Positions 52,935 through 62,764 of a DNA stretch of 64,000 bases are shown piece after piece. Under the pieces are notes generated by a model. The model did not search any database and was not told where the DNA came from. It saw only the letters and a program-made list of their open reading frames with translations. The DNA is from Acidobacteriota bacterium. Lineage in GTDB: Bacteria > Acidobacteriota > Terriglobia > Terriglobales > Acidobacteriaceae. The DNA lies in NCBI GenBank assembly GCA_021791875.1, contig JAJYVU010000001.1, forward strand, positions 225,080 through 289,079. The letters are read 5' to 3'. Positions within the stretch are counted from its first letter, which is position 1; each line of letters opens with the position of its first letter. The translations under genes were made by a program, and so were the position numbers.

Positions 52935-53909
52935 ATGATTCAGACACTGTTTGGCAGCCTCGATCAGCCGCAGGAAAAAGGCTTCTTTGACCGCATGAAG
53001 CAGGCGGTCACGCGCACGCGGGATTCGCTGAGCGAGCGGATTGATTCCGTCGTGGCGATGACACGGGGCGTAGACGAAGCGGCGCTCGAAGAGCTGGAGA
53101 TGAGCCTGATTGCGTCGGATTTGGGCGTGCACGTCTCCGCTGAGGTGACGGAGCAGTTGCGGGAGCGTGCCAGGCGGGAGCAGATCCGCGACGGAGCAGA
53201 GTTGCGCGAGTTGCTAAAGTCGAGCCTGAAGAAAATACTGGACGACCAGGAGAAGCCTCCGAAGACGGTGGCCGCGCCGCCGGAGGTGATCTTGATGGTG
53301 GGCGTGAACGGGACGGGCAAGACAACCACGACAGGCAAGCTGGCTGCCTATTACCGGCGGCAGGGCAAGACGGTGCTGCTGTGTGCAGCGGATACATTTC
53401 GCGCGGCGGCGATTGAACAGCTTGAGGTGTGGGGCGAGCGCACGGGTGTGGAGATTATCAAGACGCGACAGGGAGGGGACCCCTCGGCGGTACTGTTCGA
53501 CGCGCTGGAGGCGGCCAAGGCCCGCAAAATCGATGTGCTGATAGTGGACACTGCCGGACGATTGCACACGAAGACCGGTCTGATGGCGGAGCTTGACAAG
53601 ATGCGGCGGACGACGCAGAGGCTGATTCCAGATGCGCCGCACGAAGTGTTGCTGGTGCTGGACGCGACGACGGGGCAGAACGGATTGCAGCAGGCGCGGC
53701 TGTTTACCGAGTCGGCGGGTGTGACCGGTATCGTGCTGACAAAGCTGGATGGCACAGCGAAGGGCGGCATTGCAATTGCGATAGCGCGCGAACTGGGCGT
53801 GCCGGTGCGGTTTGCGGGGATTGGGGAGAAGGTCGACGACCTGCTGCCGTTTGACAGCGGAGCTTTTGTGGAAGCGCTGCTGGGCGAGCCGGCCGCGAGC
53901 CGTTCATAG
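52935..53909 (+). CDS. ftsY: Signal recognition particle receptor FtsY
   Basis: 324-residue SRP GTPase docking Ffh-ribosome complexes at the membrane. It has an N helical domain (DSLSERIDSVVAMTRGVDEA), then the G domain with P-loop GVNGTGKTTTTGKL, DTAGRLHTKTGLMAELDKM, and TKLDGTAKGG. The acidic A domain of E. coli is absent, giving the short form. The partner SRP RNA is encoded at 46220-46310. Confidence 0.96.
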   Translation: MIQTLFGSLDQPQEKGFFDRMKQAVTRTRDSLSERIDSVVAMTRGVDEAALEELEMSLIASDLGVHVSAEVTEQLRERARREQIRDGAELRELLKSSLKKILDDQEKPPKTVAAPPEVILMVGVNGTGKTTTTGKLAAYYRRQGKTVLLCAADTFRAAAIEQLEVWGERTGVEIIKTRQGGDPSAVLFDALEAAKARKIDVLIVDTAGRLHTKTGLMAELDKMRRTTQRLIPDAPHEVLLVLDATTGQNGLQQARLFTESAGVTGIVLTKLDGTAKGGIAIAIARELGVPVRFAGIGEKVDDLLPFDSGAFVEALLGEPAASRS

Positions 53910-53920
53910 CGAGGAAATTG

Positions 53921-55081
53921 ATGGCCGATGCAGGCAGCCAGCAAGCGGAGTTGCAGTGTGCACAAGATGCGCGCTGGATGCGGCGTGCGCTGGAGCTGGC
54001 CCGGCGGTCAAAAGCGGTAAGTTCGCCGAATCCCGCAGTGGGTTGCGTGCTGGTGCAGGATGGCGCGGTGGTTGGGGAGGGTTTCCACGACTACGACCGG
54101 AAAGACCACGCTGAAGTCGCCGCGCTGAAGCAGGCGGGCGAAAGTGCGCGAGGTGCGACGGCATATGTGACGCTGGAGCCTTGCTGTCACACGGGACGTA
54201 CGGGGCCCTGTACGGAAGCGTTGATTCAGGGTGGCGTGGCGCGAGTGGTGGTGGCGACGGGCGATCCAAACCCGGAAGTGAATGGCAAGGGATTGGAGCG
54301 GTTGCGCGGGGCAGGGATTGCGGTGAAGTGCGGCGAAGGCGGCGATGAGGGCCGTGAGCTGAATGATGCATTTGCGGGATTCATTCGCACAAGCCAGCCT
54401 TTTGTGACGCTGAAGGCAGGTGTTTCGCTCGACGGGCGGATTGCGCCGGGACAAGGTGTGGCGCGCAGGAAAGAGCCGTATTTCATTACGGGGGCCGAGT
54501 CTCGCAACGATGTGCAACGGATGCGACATGAGCACGATGTGCTGTTGACGGGGATCCGGACGGTGCTGGCAGATGATCCGCGACTGACGGACCGCACAGG
54601 GTTGCCGCGGCGGCGTCCGTTGTTGCGCGTGGTGCTCGACTCAGAGTTGCAGCTGCCGTTGGACTCGAAGCTGGTCAAGACGGCAAACGAAGATGTGCTG
54701 GTGTTTTGCACGGGCGCTCCGGCGCCGAGGGTGGCAGCACTGGAAGCGCGTGGCGTGCGCGTAGAGTCGTTGCGCAGCCGCGTACCGGGCCGGGTTCCGA
54801 TCGGGGAGGTGCTACGGCGGCTGGCAGAGATGCAGATGATTTCCGTGATGATTGAGGCGGGCGGACAAGTCGCGGCGTCTGCGCTGCAGGATGAGTGCGT
54901 GGACAAGCTGGTGCTGTATTATGCCCCGGTGATGTTGGGCAACGGAGCGCTTCCGCTGATGGAGAAGCTGGGAATGCAACGGCTGCGTGTGAGCCGCGTG
55001 TCGACGGCGCAGTTCGGGCCGGATGTGCGCTGGACGGGATATGTGCGTGATCCATGGGATGCAGAGATTTTCGCGTCATGA
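53921..55081 (+). CDS. ribD: Bifunctional riboflavin deaminase/reductase
   Basis: 386 residues. The N-terminal zinc deaminase domain has HAE (near residue 63) and PCCHTGRTGPC (about 86-96); the C-terminal reductase domain has LKAGVSLDGRIAPG and MIEAGGQVAASAL. It converts the pyrimidine intermediate through two steps of riboflavin synthesis. ATG 53921 has GAGGA 5-6 nt upstream. It is followed by the riboflavin synthase gene; no FMN riboswitch is seen upstream. Confidence 0.96.
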   Translation: MADAGSQQAELQCAQDARWMRRALELARRSKAVSSPNPAVGCVLVQDGAVVGEGFHDYDRKDHAEVAALKQAGESARGATAYVTLEPCCHTGRTGPCTEALIQGGVARVVVATGDPNPEVNGKGLERLRGAGIAVKCGEGGDEGRELNDAFAGFIRTSQPFVTLKAGVSLDGRIAPGQGVARRKEPYFITGAESRNDVQRMRHEHDVLLTGIRTVLADDPRLTDRTGLPRRRPLLRVVLDSELQLPLDSKLVKTANEDVLVFCTGAPAPRVAALEARGVRVESLRSRVPGRVPIGEVLRRLAEMQMISVMIEAGGQVAASALQDECVDKLVLYYAPVMLGNGALPLMEKLGMQRLRVSRVSTAQFGPDVRWTGYVRDPWDAEIFAS

Positions 55082-55115
55082 CGTGCGGAGACGATGCGTT
55101 CGATAGAGTAAGAGC

Positions 55116-55772
55116 ATGTTTACAGGATTGATTGCGGCGACGGGCAGGATTCGGAGCATTGAGAAACGGCAGGGTGCGGCGCGGATTACTGTGGAAGCCG
55201 GTGCGCTGGCCGAAAAGCTGCACGAAGGCGACAGCATTGCGGTGAATGGGGTTTGCCTGACCGCGCTGGATCTTGTGCCTGGAATTTTTCATGCTGATCT
55301 GGCGGCGGAGACGCTGGCGCGCACGACGCTTGGCGATATGGCAGAGGGGACAGTCGTGAACCTGGAACTGCCGACACCGTCTGGAATGCCGCTCGGCGGA
55401 CACGTCGTGCAGGGGCATGTGGATGCGACGGGGACGCTGCTGGCATTGGATCCGGTCGATGCGGCGGCGGACCGTGACAAGACGGACTGGTGGCTGCGGA
55501 TTGCGGTGCCTGAGGGGGTGCGACCCTATGTGGTGGAGAAAGGTTCGATTGCGATTGACGGCATCAGTCTGACGGTAGCGAGGTGGGACGGCGCGGAGCT
55601 GGCAGTGGCGATCATTCCGCACACCTATGCAGCGACAGACCTTCATACCCTGAAACCAGGCACGAAGGTGAACCTGGAAGCGGATGTACTGATGAAGCTG
55701 GCTCTGGAGCAGCATCGCGCGCGGCAGGAGTCGACGCTGACAATGGAATCGCTGGTTGCGCGCGGATATTGA
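55116..55772 (+). CDS. ribE: Riboflavin synthase alpha subunit
   Basis: 218 residues made of two lumazine-binding barrels. Barrel 1 has MFTGLIAATGRI, LHEGDSIAVNGVCLTA and GHVVQGHVDATGTL. Barrel 2 has VEKGSIAIDGISLTV and VAIIPHTYAATDL. It dismutates lumazine to riboflavin. It starts 34 nt after ribD and is the last gene of the plus-strand run; the next gene is convergent. Confidence 0.95.
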   Translation: MFTGLIAATGRIRSIEKRQGAARITVEAGALAEKLHEGDSIAVNGVCLTALDLVPGIFHADLAAETLARTTLGDMAEGTVVNLELPTPSGMPLGGHVVQGHVDATGTLLALDPVDAAADRDKTDWWLRIAVPEGVRPYVVEKGSIAIDGISLTVARWDGAELAVAIIPHTYAATDLHTLKPGTKVNLEADVLMKLALEQHRARQESTLTMESLVARGY

Positions 55773-55777
55773 ATCGA

Positions 55778-56755
55778 TTATTGCGGCGAGATGATGCCAC
55801 CGACGGGCATGCGCGTGGGATAGCGGCGGATGCCGAGGAACTGGGCGATTTCGCGCGCGGCGGTGAGGGCGGAACGCGGCTCGATGAGCACGATGGGCGC
55901 GGCGACAGCGGGCAGAGTCTGAGCTGCAGCGATGCCGGCGGCGGCGGCGGGTGAAAGCATCCATCCCACGCGGGCCATGTGGTGTAATGATTCGCGAACA
56001 CGATCCTCTTCGATTACGATGACCTGATCGGAAAGCTGCTGCAGTGCCCGTGCGGCGATTCGCGCCGCAGCTTTGGCCCGAGCATGTGGCGGCGGTGCGA
56101 TATGTACCGCGAGGCAGCGCGGGGCACGCACGGAGGTCGTCCAGTTGTGTTCGAGCAGAAAGGCAAAGGACTGTTCGAAGTGGAGGAGTTCGGCGGGTGT
56201 AGCGCCGGGGATGAGCAGGGTTTCCGGGAGCTTCCACTGCATCTGCTCGGCGATCTCACAGGCGACCGTGTGCGCGGCCAAGCGCGCGGCCAGGGCGATA
56301 CCCTCCGAGGAAAGTGCACCTTCGGGGTGGATGGAATTGCCGGATTCAAGCAGCGTGGCGCCGGCAGCGGAAATGCGCAGATGATCAAGGTCATCTGCGT
56401 CGCTGCTGAGGGAAACCGCGCATGGCAGTCCCGCGTGTGCAGCGTAGACCGCGAGCGCGGCGGCCAGGGAATCGCTTTCGCCAGCATAGGTGAGATGCTT
56501 TTGGCCGGCGGCCTTTGCGATGGAAGTAAGGACCGAAGCGACACGGTCGAGTGTGCTGCCGCCGGGATTGCGACCTTCGTCCTTCAGCAGGACCGAGGGA
56601 GCGGGCGCGATGAGCTGCAGCGGAGTGTTGCCCTCGCCTAGAGAAACGACTGCAGCGCTGGATAGATAGCGCCACATGGATGCTGGCAGCGATTCGGTCG
56701 GGCGTTGGACGACGAGCGTGGCAGAGAGCAACGAAGCGATGGCAGCAGATGTCAT
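55778..56755 (-). CDS. Threonine-synthase-like fold-II protein lacking the PLP lysine
   Basis: 325 residues. SLGEGNTPL (39-47) and LLKDEGRNPGGSTLDR (56-71) align with the threonine synthase opening, but the Lys of GSFKDR is Leu69. GESDSLAAALAVYAAHAGLP corresponds to the next cofactor-loop region. The C-terminal half (residues 230-325) is Ala-rich and less similar. A normal PLP Schiff base cannot form at this position, so the protein is either non-enzymatic or uses another residue. The ATG at 56755 overlaps the mqnA stop (GGGTGAAATG), so it is translated with mqnA. Confidence 0.78.
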   Translation of the reverse strand: MTSAAIASLLSATLVVQRPTESLPASMWRYLSSAAVVSLGEGNTPLQLIAPAPSVLLKDEGRNPGGSTLDRVASVLTSIAKAAGQKHLTYAGESDSLAAALAVYAAHAGLPCAVSLSSDADDLDHLRISAAGATLLESGNSIHPEGALSSEGIALAARLAAHTVACEIAEQMQWKLPETLLIPGATPAELLHFEQSFAFLLEHNWTTSVRAPRCLAVHIAPPPHARAKAAARIAARALQQLSDQVIVIEEDRVRESLHHMARVGWMLSPAAAAGIAAAQTLPAVAAPIVLIEPRSALTAAREIAQFLGIRRYPTRMPVGGIISPQ

Positions 56756-56756
56756 T

Positions 56757-57614
56757 TCACCCAAGGAAACGCAGTTTCGGCACGGAGGGCAGGACACCAC
56801 ACTCCACGCCGTAGCGATAAAAGAGTTGGATGCCGGTAATGCAGGCTTCGTCGAGTAGGTACCAGATGTTTTCCGTGAGATAGGTGCGGATCGTTGAGGC
56901 GGGCACGGGTATGCGCGCGCTCCATTCGGTGACGAGGTCGTCAACGTGCGCGAGACCGGCATCGCGCGAGGCCTGAAAATCCGCGATGATCTGCGTAGGC
57001 CAGATCCCGGTTTCGGCAGGAGCTTCAGGGCGGATGGCCCAGAAGGCGGAGACCCAGGGTGTGCCAGTGAGGCGATTCCATTCCTCAGCGAGGTCGATGT
57101 AGAGCAGGGCTTCGCCCGTGCGCTGATAGCGCGCATTGCGGTCTTCAAGTGCAAGGAGTGCAGGGTCGCCTATGAGCAATGCGGCATCGGCTGCGTCGAG
57201 CATGGAATCGAGGTCGGGGCTGTGCGGTTCGAACGCAGGTGAGGTGTTCCAGAGCCTGTGAAAGAGGATGCGCGTGTAGGTAGCTGACGTGCGGGAGGAG
57301 GTGTCGAGCGCAACCCTGCGGATGTCCTGCATGGCGCGATTTTCACGGACGACCAGAATAATGGAGCGAACGTGCTTGAGCGAGGCAATGGTGCAGCCGG
57401 GAATGATCTGCATGGTTGGCTGCGAAGCATAGGCGGCGATGGGAACCAGACCAATGTCAGCTTCGCCAGAGGCGAGCCTTGCGGCGCAGACAGAGGGCGT
57501 AGACCAGGTGAGTTCGTAGCGGTTGGCTAGTTCCTGCTGCGCTGGTGGATGTTCGAAGTTCCACATGAGCGGGGCGGGGTTCAGAAAAGAGATGGCGGCA
57601 ATGCGGAGCTTCAC
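56757..57614 (-). CDS. mqnA: Chorismate dehydratase of the futalosine pathway
   Basis: First step of futalosine-dependent menaquinone synthesis: chorismate to 3-enolpyruvylbenzoate. 285 residues of periplasmic-binding-protein fold: KLRIAAISFLNPAPLMW at the start, ARLASGEADIGLVPIAAYAS (substrate lobe), and DAALLIGDPALLAL. GTG 57614 was chosen because it gives the usual VKLRIAAI start; GGGGA lies almost directly before it. A TTG at 57668 is the longer alternative. Downstream, overlapping, is the lysine-less ThrC-like gene. Confidence 0.9.
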   Translation of the reverse strand: MKLRIAAISFLNPAPLMWNFEHPPAQQELANRYELTWSTPSVCAARLASGEADIGLVPIAAYASQPTMQIIPGCTIASLKHVRSIILVVRENRAMQDIRRVALDTSSRTSATYTRILFHRLWNTSPAFEPHSPDLDSMLDAADAALLIGDPALLALEDRNARYQRTGEALLYIDLAEEWNRLTGTPWVSAFWAIRPEAPAETGIWPTQIIADFQASRDAGLAHVDDLVTEWSARIPVPASTIRTYLTENIWYLLDEACITGIQLFYRYGVECGVLPSVPKLRFLG

Positions 57615-57862
57615 TCCCCAGTGTAGCAACGAACGAGCAAGTAGCTTCGGTAACCGGAAGAGTGCCAAGAGTCATTGACGCAGAAGTCGGGGCAGACTAG
57701 AAGCTGACTCAGAGCATTCGTTCGCGGCATCCCTGGGGGAATCGGAATCTCGCTTTGGTGGTTGGCTTCATTCCTGTCTGTTCATGGCGCTGAGTGTATC
57801 GATGAGGAAGGCTGTCATCTTGGCCGTACCCGGGCAAATGAGAGCAGGGAGAGAGAATTACG

Positions 57863-59080
57863 GTGGAAGACCGCCAGATGGGGAACGATGTGCAGGAATT
57901 GGAATTGAAGGCGGCCTATCCGGCCGTGACCGAGGAACGGCTCGCGTGGTTGGGACTGGCTCTGACGCCAGGGCTGGGACCTCGGAGAATCCTGCGCTCG
58001 ATTGAGAAGGCAGGAAGCGCGCGGAGACTGTTGGACATGCCGCTGACGGAGCTGGAAGCGCTGAATCTTCCTGCACAAGCAGCACAGTTTGTGAATAGCG
58101 GCATGGCGCGGAAAGTTGCTGACGAGGAACTGGAACGGATGACGCAGACCGGCGCAGGATTTTTGACGCATCGGGATGATGCGTATCCGGCGCGCCTTCA
58201 GGAGATTTTTGATGCACCGCCGGTGCTGTGGCTCCGCGGCGATGCATCGCTGCTAAGCCGACACTCTATCGCTGTGGTGGGGACGCGGCATCCTACGCCT
58301 TATGGGACAGGAATGGCAGAGATGCTGGCGCGTGATTTGTCAGTGCATGGCTTGCTGATTGTGAGCGGCATGGCGCGGGGTGTGGACACGGCGGCGCACA
58401 AGGGCGCGCTGGCCGCAAAAAAGCCGACACTGGCGGTGTGGGGCACGGGCGTGGACGTGATTTATCCAAAGGAGAATAAGGCGCTGGCGGAGCAAATTAT
58501 CGGGACGGGTGGAGCCATCATTTCGGAGATGCCACTGGGGACGTTTCCGGCACCGCAGAATTTCCCGAAGCGGAATCGGATCCTGAGTGGGTTGAGCGTT
58601 GGCGTGCTGGTGGTGGAGGGCGGCGAGTTCAGCGGAACGCGCGTGACGGCGCGATGCGCGATTGAGCAGAACCGGGATGTTTTTGCTGTACCGGGGAATG
58701 TGACGAACAAAAACGCGTGGGGTCCTAACACGTTGATTAAACAGGGTGCAAAGCTTACGGCTACGTGGGAAGACGTGTGGGAGGAGTTACCGACCGATGT
58801 CCGTCTCGAGCTGGAATCGGCGCAAGGGATTGCATCGGAAGGCGAGTCTGCTGCATCGTTATTTGTGGACAAGCCGCTTCCTCCGGCAGAGGCAAGCCTG
58901 TTGCGCCTGCTACGGCACGATGAGGCGCTGCAGATGGAAGAAATCCTCGAGAAGCTGGAGGGGGAGATGAGTTCATCAGAGATTTTCACGACGCTTTTTG
59001 AACTGGAGTTGGCTGGACGAATCCGGCAGCTTCCGGGTAAGAATTACGTGAAGAGCTTTCCTGCCGCACTGAAAGACTAG
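57863..59080 (+). CDS. dprA: DNA processing protein DprA
   Basis: Loads RecA on incoming single-stranded DNA during transformation. 405 residues. An N-terminal helical/SAM-like region precedes the Rossmann domain with SIAVVGTRHPTPYGTG, IVSGMARGVDTAAHKGAL, FPAPQNFPKRNRILSGLS and EGGEFSGTRVTARCAIEQ. The C-terminal winged helix (LLRLLRHDEALQMEEILEKL) is present. It starts at GTG 57863 with GGGAGAGAG about 10 nt upstream; ATG 57878 is possible. With cinA in the same window it suggests competence. Confidence 0.93.
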   Translation: MEDRQMGNDVQELELKAAYPAVTEERLAWLGLALTPGLGPRRILRSIEKAGSARRLLDMPLTELEALNLPAQAAQFVNSGMARKVADEELERMTQTGAGFLTHRDDAYPARLQEIFDAPPVLWLRGDASLLSRHSIAVVGTRHPTPYGTGMAEMLARDLSVHGLLIVSGMARGVDTAAHKGALAAKKPTLAVWGTGVDVIYPKENKALAEQIIGTGGAIISEMPLGTFPAPQNFPKRNRILSGLSVGVLVVEGGEFSGTRVTARCAIEQNRDVFAVPGNVTNKNAWGPNTLIKQGAKLTATWEDVWEELPTDVRLELESAQGIASEGESAASLFVDKPLPPAEASLLRLLRHDEALQMEEILEKLEGEMSSSEIFTTLFELELAGRIRQLPGKNYVKSFPAALKD

Positions 59081-59242
59081 GCCGTGGCGTCGGCCAAATG
59101 GGCCGGCTGAGGAAAAAATAAAAAATGGCGTAATCGCGCTCCGCTGTGCGTCCCATCACGTGACGTGATAGTTTGCAAGACAATGCGCTCATTTTTCAGG
59201 ATGGGAGCGCGGGCCGGAGAGGATTCGGACCAAAGGGAACAA

Positions 59243-62023
59243 ATGGGGAAATCACTTGTGATCGTTGAATCGCCAGCGAAGGCGAAGACGATCAATAAAT
59301 ATCTCGGAAAAGACTTCCAGGTGGAAGCATCGATCGGGCATATCAAGGATCTGCCGAAGAACAAGCTCGGTGTGGACGTTGAAAAGGGCACTTTTGAGCC
59401 GGAACTGATTGTGATTCCGGGCAAAGAGAAGGTCGTGGACCGTCTGAAGAAGCTGGCGTCGAAAGCCGATGCTGTGTATCTGGCGCCCGACCCAGACCGC
59501 GAAGGCGAAGCAATTGCCGCGCATCTGGCTGACGAGTTGAAGAATGTGGTGAAGCCGGCTTCGATCTACCGTGTGACGTTCAATGAGATTACATCGAAGG
59601 CGGTGAAGAATGCCTTTGACCACGCGCGGCACGTAGACCAGCACCTGGTGGACGCGCAACAGACGCGGCGTGTGCTGGACCGCATTGTGGGCTACCAGAT
59701 TTCTCCGCTGCTGTGGGACAAGGTGCGGCGCGGACTCTCCGCGGGGCGCGTGCAGACGGTTGCGCTGCGACTGATTGTGGAGCGAGAACAGCAGATCAAG
59801 GACTTCAAGCCGGTCGAGTATTGGACGATCGAGGCGGTGCTGGAGTCGCCGGCGAAGGCGAAGGAATTTACGCCTCTCATTGCCCGGTTTGTGGGCATCG
59901 ACGGGAAGCGGGCGGCGGTGGAAACCGTGAGTCAGCCGGCGGTTCCGGATGGCAGGACGGCGCAGGAGATTGTCGAGGCTTCACTGCGGGCGAAGTGGTC
60001 GGTTCGGACGGTGGAGCGCAAAGAGCGCAGGCGTTCGCCGCAGGCTCCGTTTACGACCAGCAAACTGCAGCAGGCTGCGGCGGGCGCGCTGGGCTTTAAC
60101 GTGAAGCGCACGATGGGCGTAGCGCAGCGCCTGTACGAAGGCGTGGAGCTGGGCAGCCGCGGCGCGGTAGGTCTGATCACCTATATGCGTACGGACTCGA
60201 CGCGGGTGGCGCCTGAGGCGATCGAATCGGTGCGTGGATATATCAAGAAGAAGCTGGGCGAGAAGTATCTGCCGGTAGCGCCGAACAGCTTCAAGTCCAA
60301 GAAGGATGCGCAGGACGCGCACGAAGCGATTCGTCCGTCGGATCCGGAGATTCATCCGGACGATATTCGGCCGTTTGTGCTGGACGAGCAGTACAAACTT
60401 TACAAGCTGATTTGGCAACGGTTTGTGGCTTCGCAAATGATGCCGGCGATCTATGATCAGACGACGGTGGAGATCGCGGCGCAGGCGGATCGGCGTTACG
60501 ACTATCGGGTGACGGGTTCAATCCTGAAGTTTGAGGGCTACCTGAAGGTCTACAACGAAAGCATCGCCGAGGAAGAAGACCAGAAGCTGCCGGAACTGAC
60601 CGAGAACATGCCTCTGCAACTGGCGACGGCCGAACACCTGAAAGTGCTGGCTGAACGGGAGCGCCAGAAGAAGGTGGAGGAAGCGCGCAGGCAGCACCGC
60701 GCCAAGGCCGCGAAGGCCGAGGCGCGAAATGAGAGTGCCGGCGCGGGAGGAGCTTTGGCTGAGTTTGTAGAGCCGGAAGTGAGCGTTCCGGTGCGGGCAG
60801 CGGCTGTGGCCGGTGCGCAGAAGTTCACGGAGCCTCCGCCGCGATACAACGAGGCCTCGCTGGTGAAGGAGCTGGAAGAGCGCGGGATCGGGCGGCCATC
60901 GACCTACGCGACGATCATCAATACGATCCAGGACCGCGAGTACGTGGTGAAGATGGGTGGACGCACCGGGAAGTTTGTTCCCACCGAGATTGGAACGGTG
61001 GTGACGGGCCTGCTGGTGAAGAACTTCCCGTATATCTTCGACACGAAGTACACGGCCCGGCTGGAAGAAGAACTGGATGATATCGAAGAGGGCAAGGAAC
61101 GCTGGACGGACCTGCTGAACGGCTTCTACGGGCACTTTTCCGAGGAACTGGAAGACGCGGCCGAGAACATGGAAGACATCAAGCGCATGGAGAAGCCGAC
61201 GGACCAGAAGTGCGACATCTGCGGCTCACCTTTGGTGCTGAAGTGGGGCAAGTTCGGATCGTTCTACGCGTGCAGCGCCTACGACAAGAAGAAGAAGGGC
61301 GGATGCACGTTCACGAAGGAGAACTTTGAAGGCAAGCCGAACCTTGCCGGGCCGGGTGGCGAGGTGGAAGAGCAGGAAGAGTACTGCGAGAACTGCGGCC
61401 GGGTGATGGTGCGGCGGAATGGTCCGTGGGGGCCGTTCATGGCGTGCCCAGGGTACAACGAGGATCCGCCGTGCAAGACGGTTCGGCGGCTGAACCAGAA
61501 GCAGCAGCAGAAGCCGCCCCAGCCGCTGGACGAGAAGTGTCCGAAGTGCGGCGAGCCGCTGGTGCTGCGCAGCGGGCAGTACGGGGAGTTTGTTTCCTGC
61601 TCGGGCTACCCGAAGTGCAAGTACATCAAGCAGAACACGATCGGTATGAAGTGCCCGGTGTGCCACAAGGGCGAGATTGTGGAGAAGAAGGCGCGGCGCG
61701 GCAACGTGTTCTACGGGTGCTCGGAGTATCCGAAGTGCGACTTTACCGCCAACTTCAAGCCAGTGGACAAGAAATGCCCTGAGTGTGGCAGCCCGTACCT
61801 GATGGAGAAGACGCTGAAGTCGGGTGTGTACCTGGTGTGCCCGAACAACAAGAAGTCGGGCGCCGAGGAGGAAGCTGCGGGCAAGCGCAAGAAGAAGGGC
61901 GAAGCCGAAGGTGGCGCGGCCTGCAGTTTTACGAAGCGCATTGGGGATGCTCCAGCGGAGCCAGCGGCGCGGCCGACGGCGGCGACGCACGGGCCGGTGG
62001 TGGAAGAGCTGGCCAAGGTGTAA
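59243..62023 (+). CDS. topA: DNA topoisomerase I
   Basis: Relaxes negative supercoils. 926 residues from ATG 59243 (AAGGGA just upstream). The Toprim domain has KSLVIVESPAKAKTINKYL and PDPDREGEAIAAHL; the catalytic Tyr is near residue 314 in GLITYMRTDSTRV. Five C-terminal zinc ribbons follow from about 650: CDICGSPLV, CENCGRVMV, CPKCGEPLV, CPVCHKGEI and CPECGSPYL, each ending with a second Cys or Cys-like pair. The open frame continues 78 nt upstream but without homology. A Lys/Ala-rich tail ends it. Confidence 0.96.
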   Translation: MGKSLVIVESPAKAKTINKYLGKDFQVEASIGHIKDLPKNKLGVDVEKGTFEPELIVIPGKEKVVDRLKKLASKADAVYLAPDPDREGEAIAAHLADELKNVVKPASIYRVTFNEITSKAVKNAFDHARHVDQHLVDAQQTRRVLDRIVGYQISPLLWDKVRRGLSAGRVQTVALRLIVEREQQIKDFKPVEYWTIEAVLESPAKAKEFTPLIARFVGIDGKRAAVETVSQPAVPDGRTAQEIVEASLRAKWSVRTVERKERRRSPQAPFTTSKLQQAAAGALGFNVKRTMGVAQRLYEGVELGSRGAVGLITYMRTDSTRVAPEAIESVRGYIKKKLGEKYLPVAPNSFKSKKDAQDAHEAIRPSDPEIHPDDIRPFVLDEQYKLYKLIWQRFVASQMMPAIYDQTTVEIAAQADRRYDYRVTGSILKFEGYLKVYNESIAEEEDQKLPELTENMPLQLATAEHLKVLAERERQKKVEEARRQHRAKAAKAEARNESAGAGGALAEFVEPEVSVPVRAAAVAGAQKFTEPPPRYNEASLVKELEERGIGRPSTYATIINTIQDREYVVKMGGRTGKFVPTEIGTVVTGLLVKNFPYIFDTKYTARLEEELDDIEEGKERWTDLLNGFYGHFSEELEDAAENMEDIKRMEKPTDQKCDICGSPLVLKWGKFGSFYACSAYDKKKKGGCTFTKENFEGKPNLAGPGGEVEEQEEYCENCGRVMVRRNGPWGPFMACPGYNEDPPCKTVRRLNQKQQQKPPQPLDEKCPKCGEPLVLRSGQYGEFVSCSGYPKCKYIKQNTIGMKCPVCHKGEIVEKKARRGNVFYGCSEYPKCDFTANFKPVDKKCPECGSPYLMEKTLKSGVYLVCPNNKKSGAEEEAAGKRKKKGEAEGGAACSFTKRIGDAPAEPAARPTAATHGPVVEELAKV

Positions 62024-62232
62024 GCGCCGAAGGCTCACGTTTTTCTGCGCCGGCAGGCTTACGGGAATTTCCGAGTTAACGTGCCCTCACGCCCCCAGTG
62101 CGGGATCGCCGCTCCCTGATGGTCGCGTCGACTGGAGGGTAGCGTCTCCTGGATACAGGGATTGAGGAATTGCTTAAGCCGCTGCCGGCGTTTCATTTAT
62201 AGTGCGAAGAGGCTTTCTGGGAGAGTGGATGA

Positions 62233-62682
62233 ATGGAATCGACGCTGGCGACCGCTCATGATGCGGAACTTGTTCTGAAGTTGTATGATCTGCGGCGCGA
62301 AGAGACGATGCGCAAGGCGCGGCATTGGATTGCGGCTGAGTTTAATCCCCAGTCTTTTGAGGAGTTTATGGCCCCGGTGCAGGCCTGGGGGACGGAGCAG
62401 AACGCGTGGTTCCGGCAGGTGACGAGCTACTGGGAAATGGCGGTGGCGTTTGTGCTGCATGGGGCGCTGAACGGGGACCTGTTCCTAGATTGCAATGGGG
62501 AGCCTTTGTTCCTTTACGCGAAATTTCGGCCATTTCTGGCTGAGGCACGGAAGGTCAACCCGAATTTTTTGATGCACACGGAGCGGCTGATCGAGCGGTA
62601 TCCGGCGGCGCAGGAGCGGGTTGAGTCCATGGCTCGGGCGTTGGAGGCACGGCGGACCAAAGCCGCCGAAGCGCGGGCCTGA
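62233..62682 (+). CDS. Conserved hypothetical protein
   Basis: A 149-residue mostly helical, soluble protein. KLYDLRREETMRKARHWIAA and FMAPVQAWGTEQNAWFRQVT are its most conserved-looking stretches, with a C-terminal Arg/Ala-rich helix. I do not recognise a family with a known function. Codon use and a start after GGGAGAGTGG (62219-62228) support a real gene. It has no clear link to topA upstream. Confidence 0.75.
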   Translation: MESTLATAHDAELVLKLYDLRREETMRKARHWIAAEFNPQSFEEFMAPVQAWGTEQNAWFRQVTSYWEMAVAFVLHGALNGDLFLDCNGEPLFLYAKFRPFLAEARKVNPNFLMHTERLIERYPAAQERVESMARALEARRTKAAEARA

Positions 62683-62764
62683 GGGCGATGCTGTTTCTGT
62701 TCTGGTAAGGTGAAAGGGTTGCGGTCCGGACGGTGGCCGGGCGGCAGGGAAGGACGGTAGGACG

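Noticed and set aside
53921..55081. FMN riboswitch expected before the riboflavin genes
   Set aside because: The gap upstream of ribD is only 11 nt after ftsY, with none of the conserved FMN aptamer.
54675..56237. A 520-residue open frame on the minus strand over ribD and ribE
   Set aside because: It is antisense to two clear riboflavin genes and is rich in Arg, His and Pro, the usual shadow of G-ending codons.
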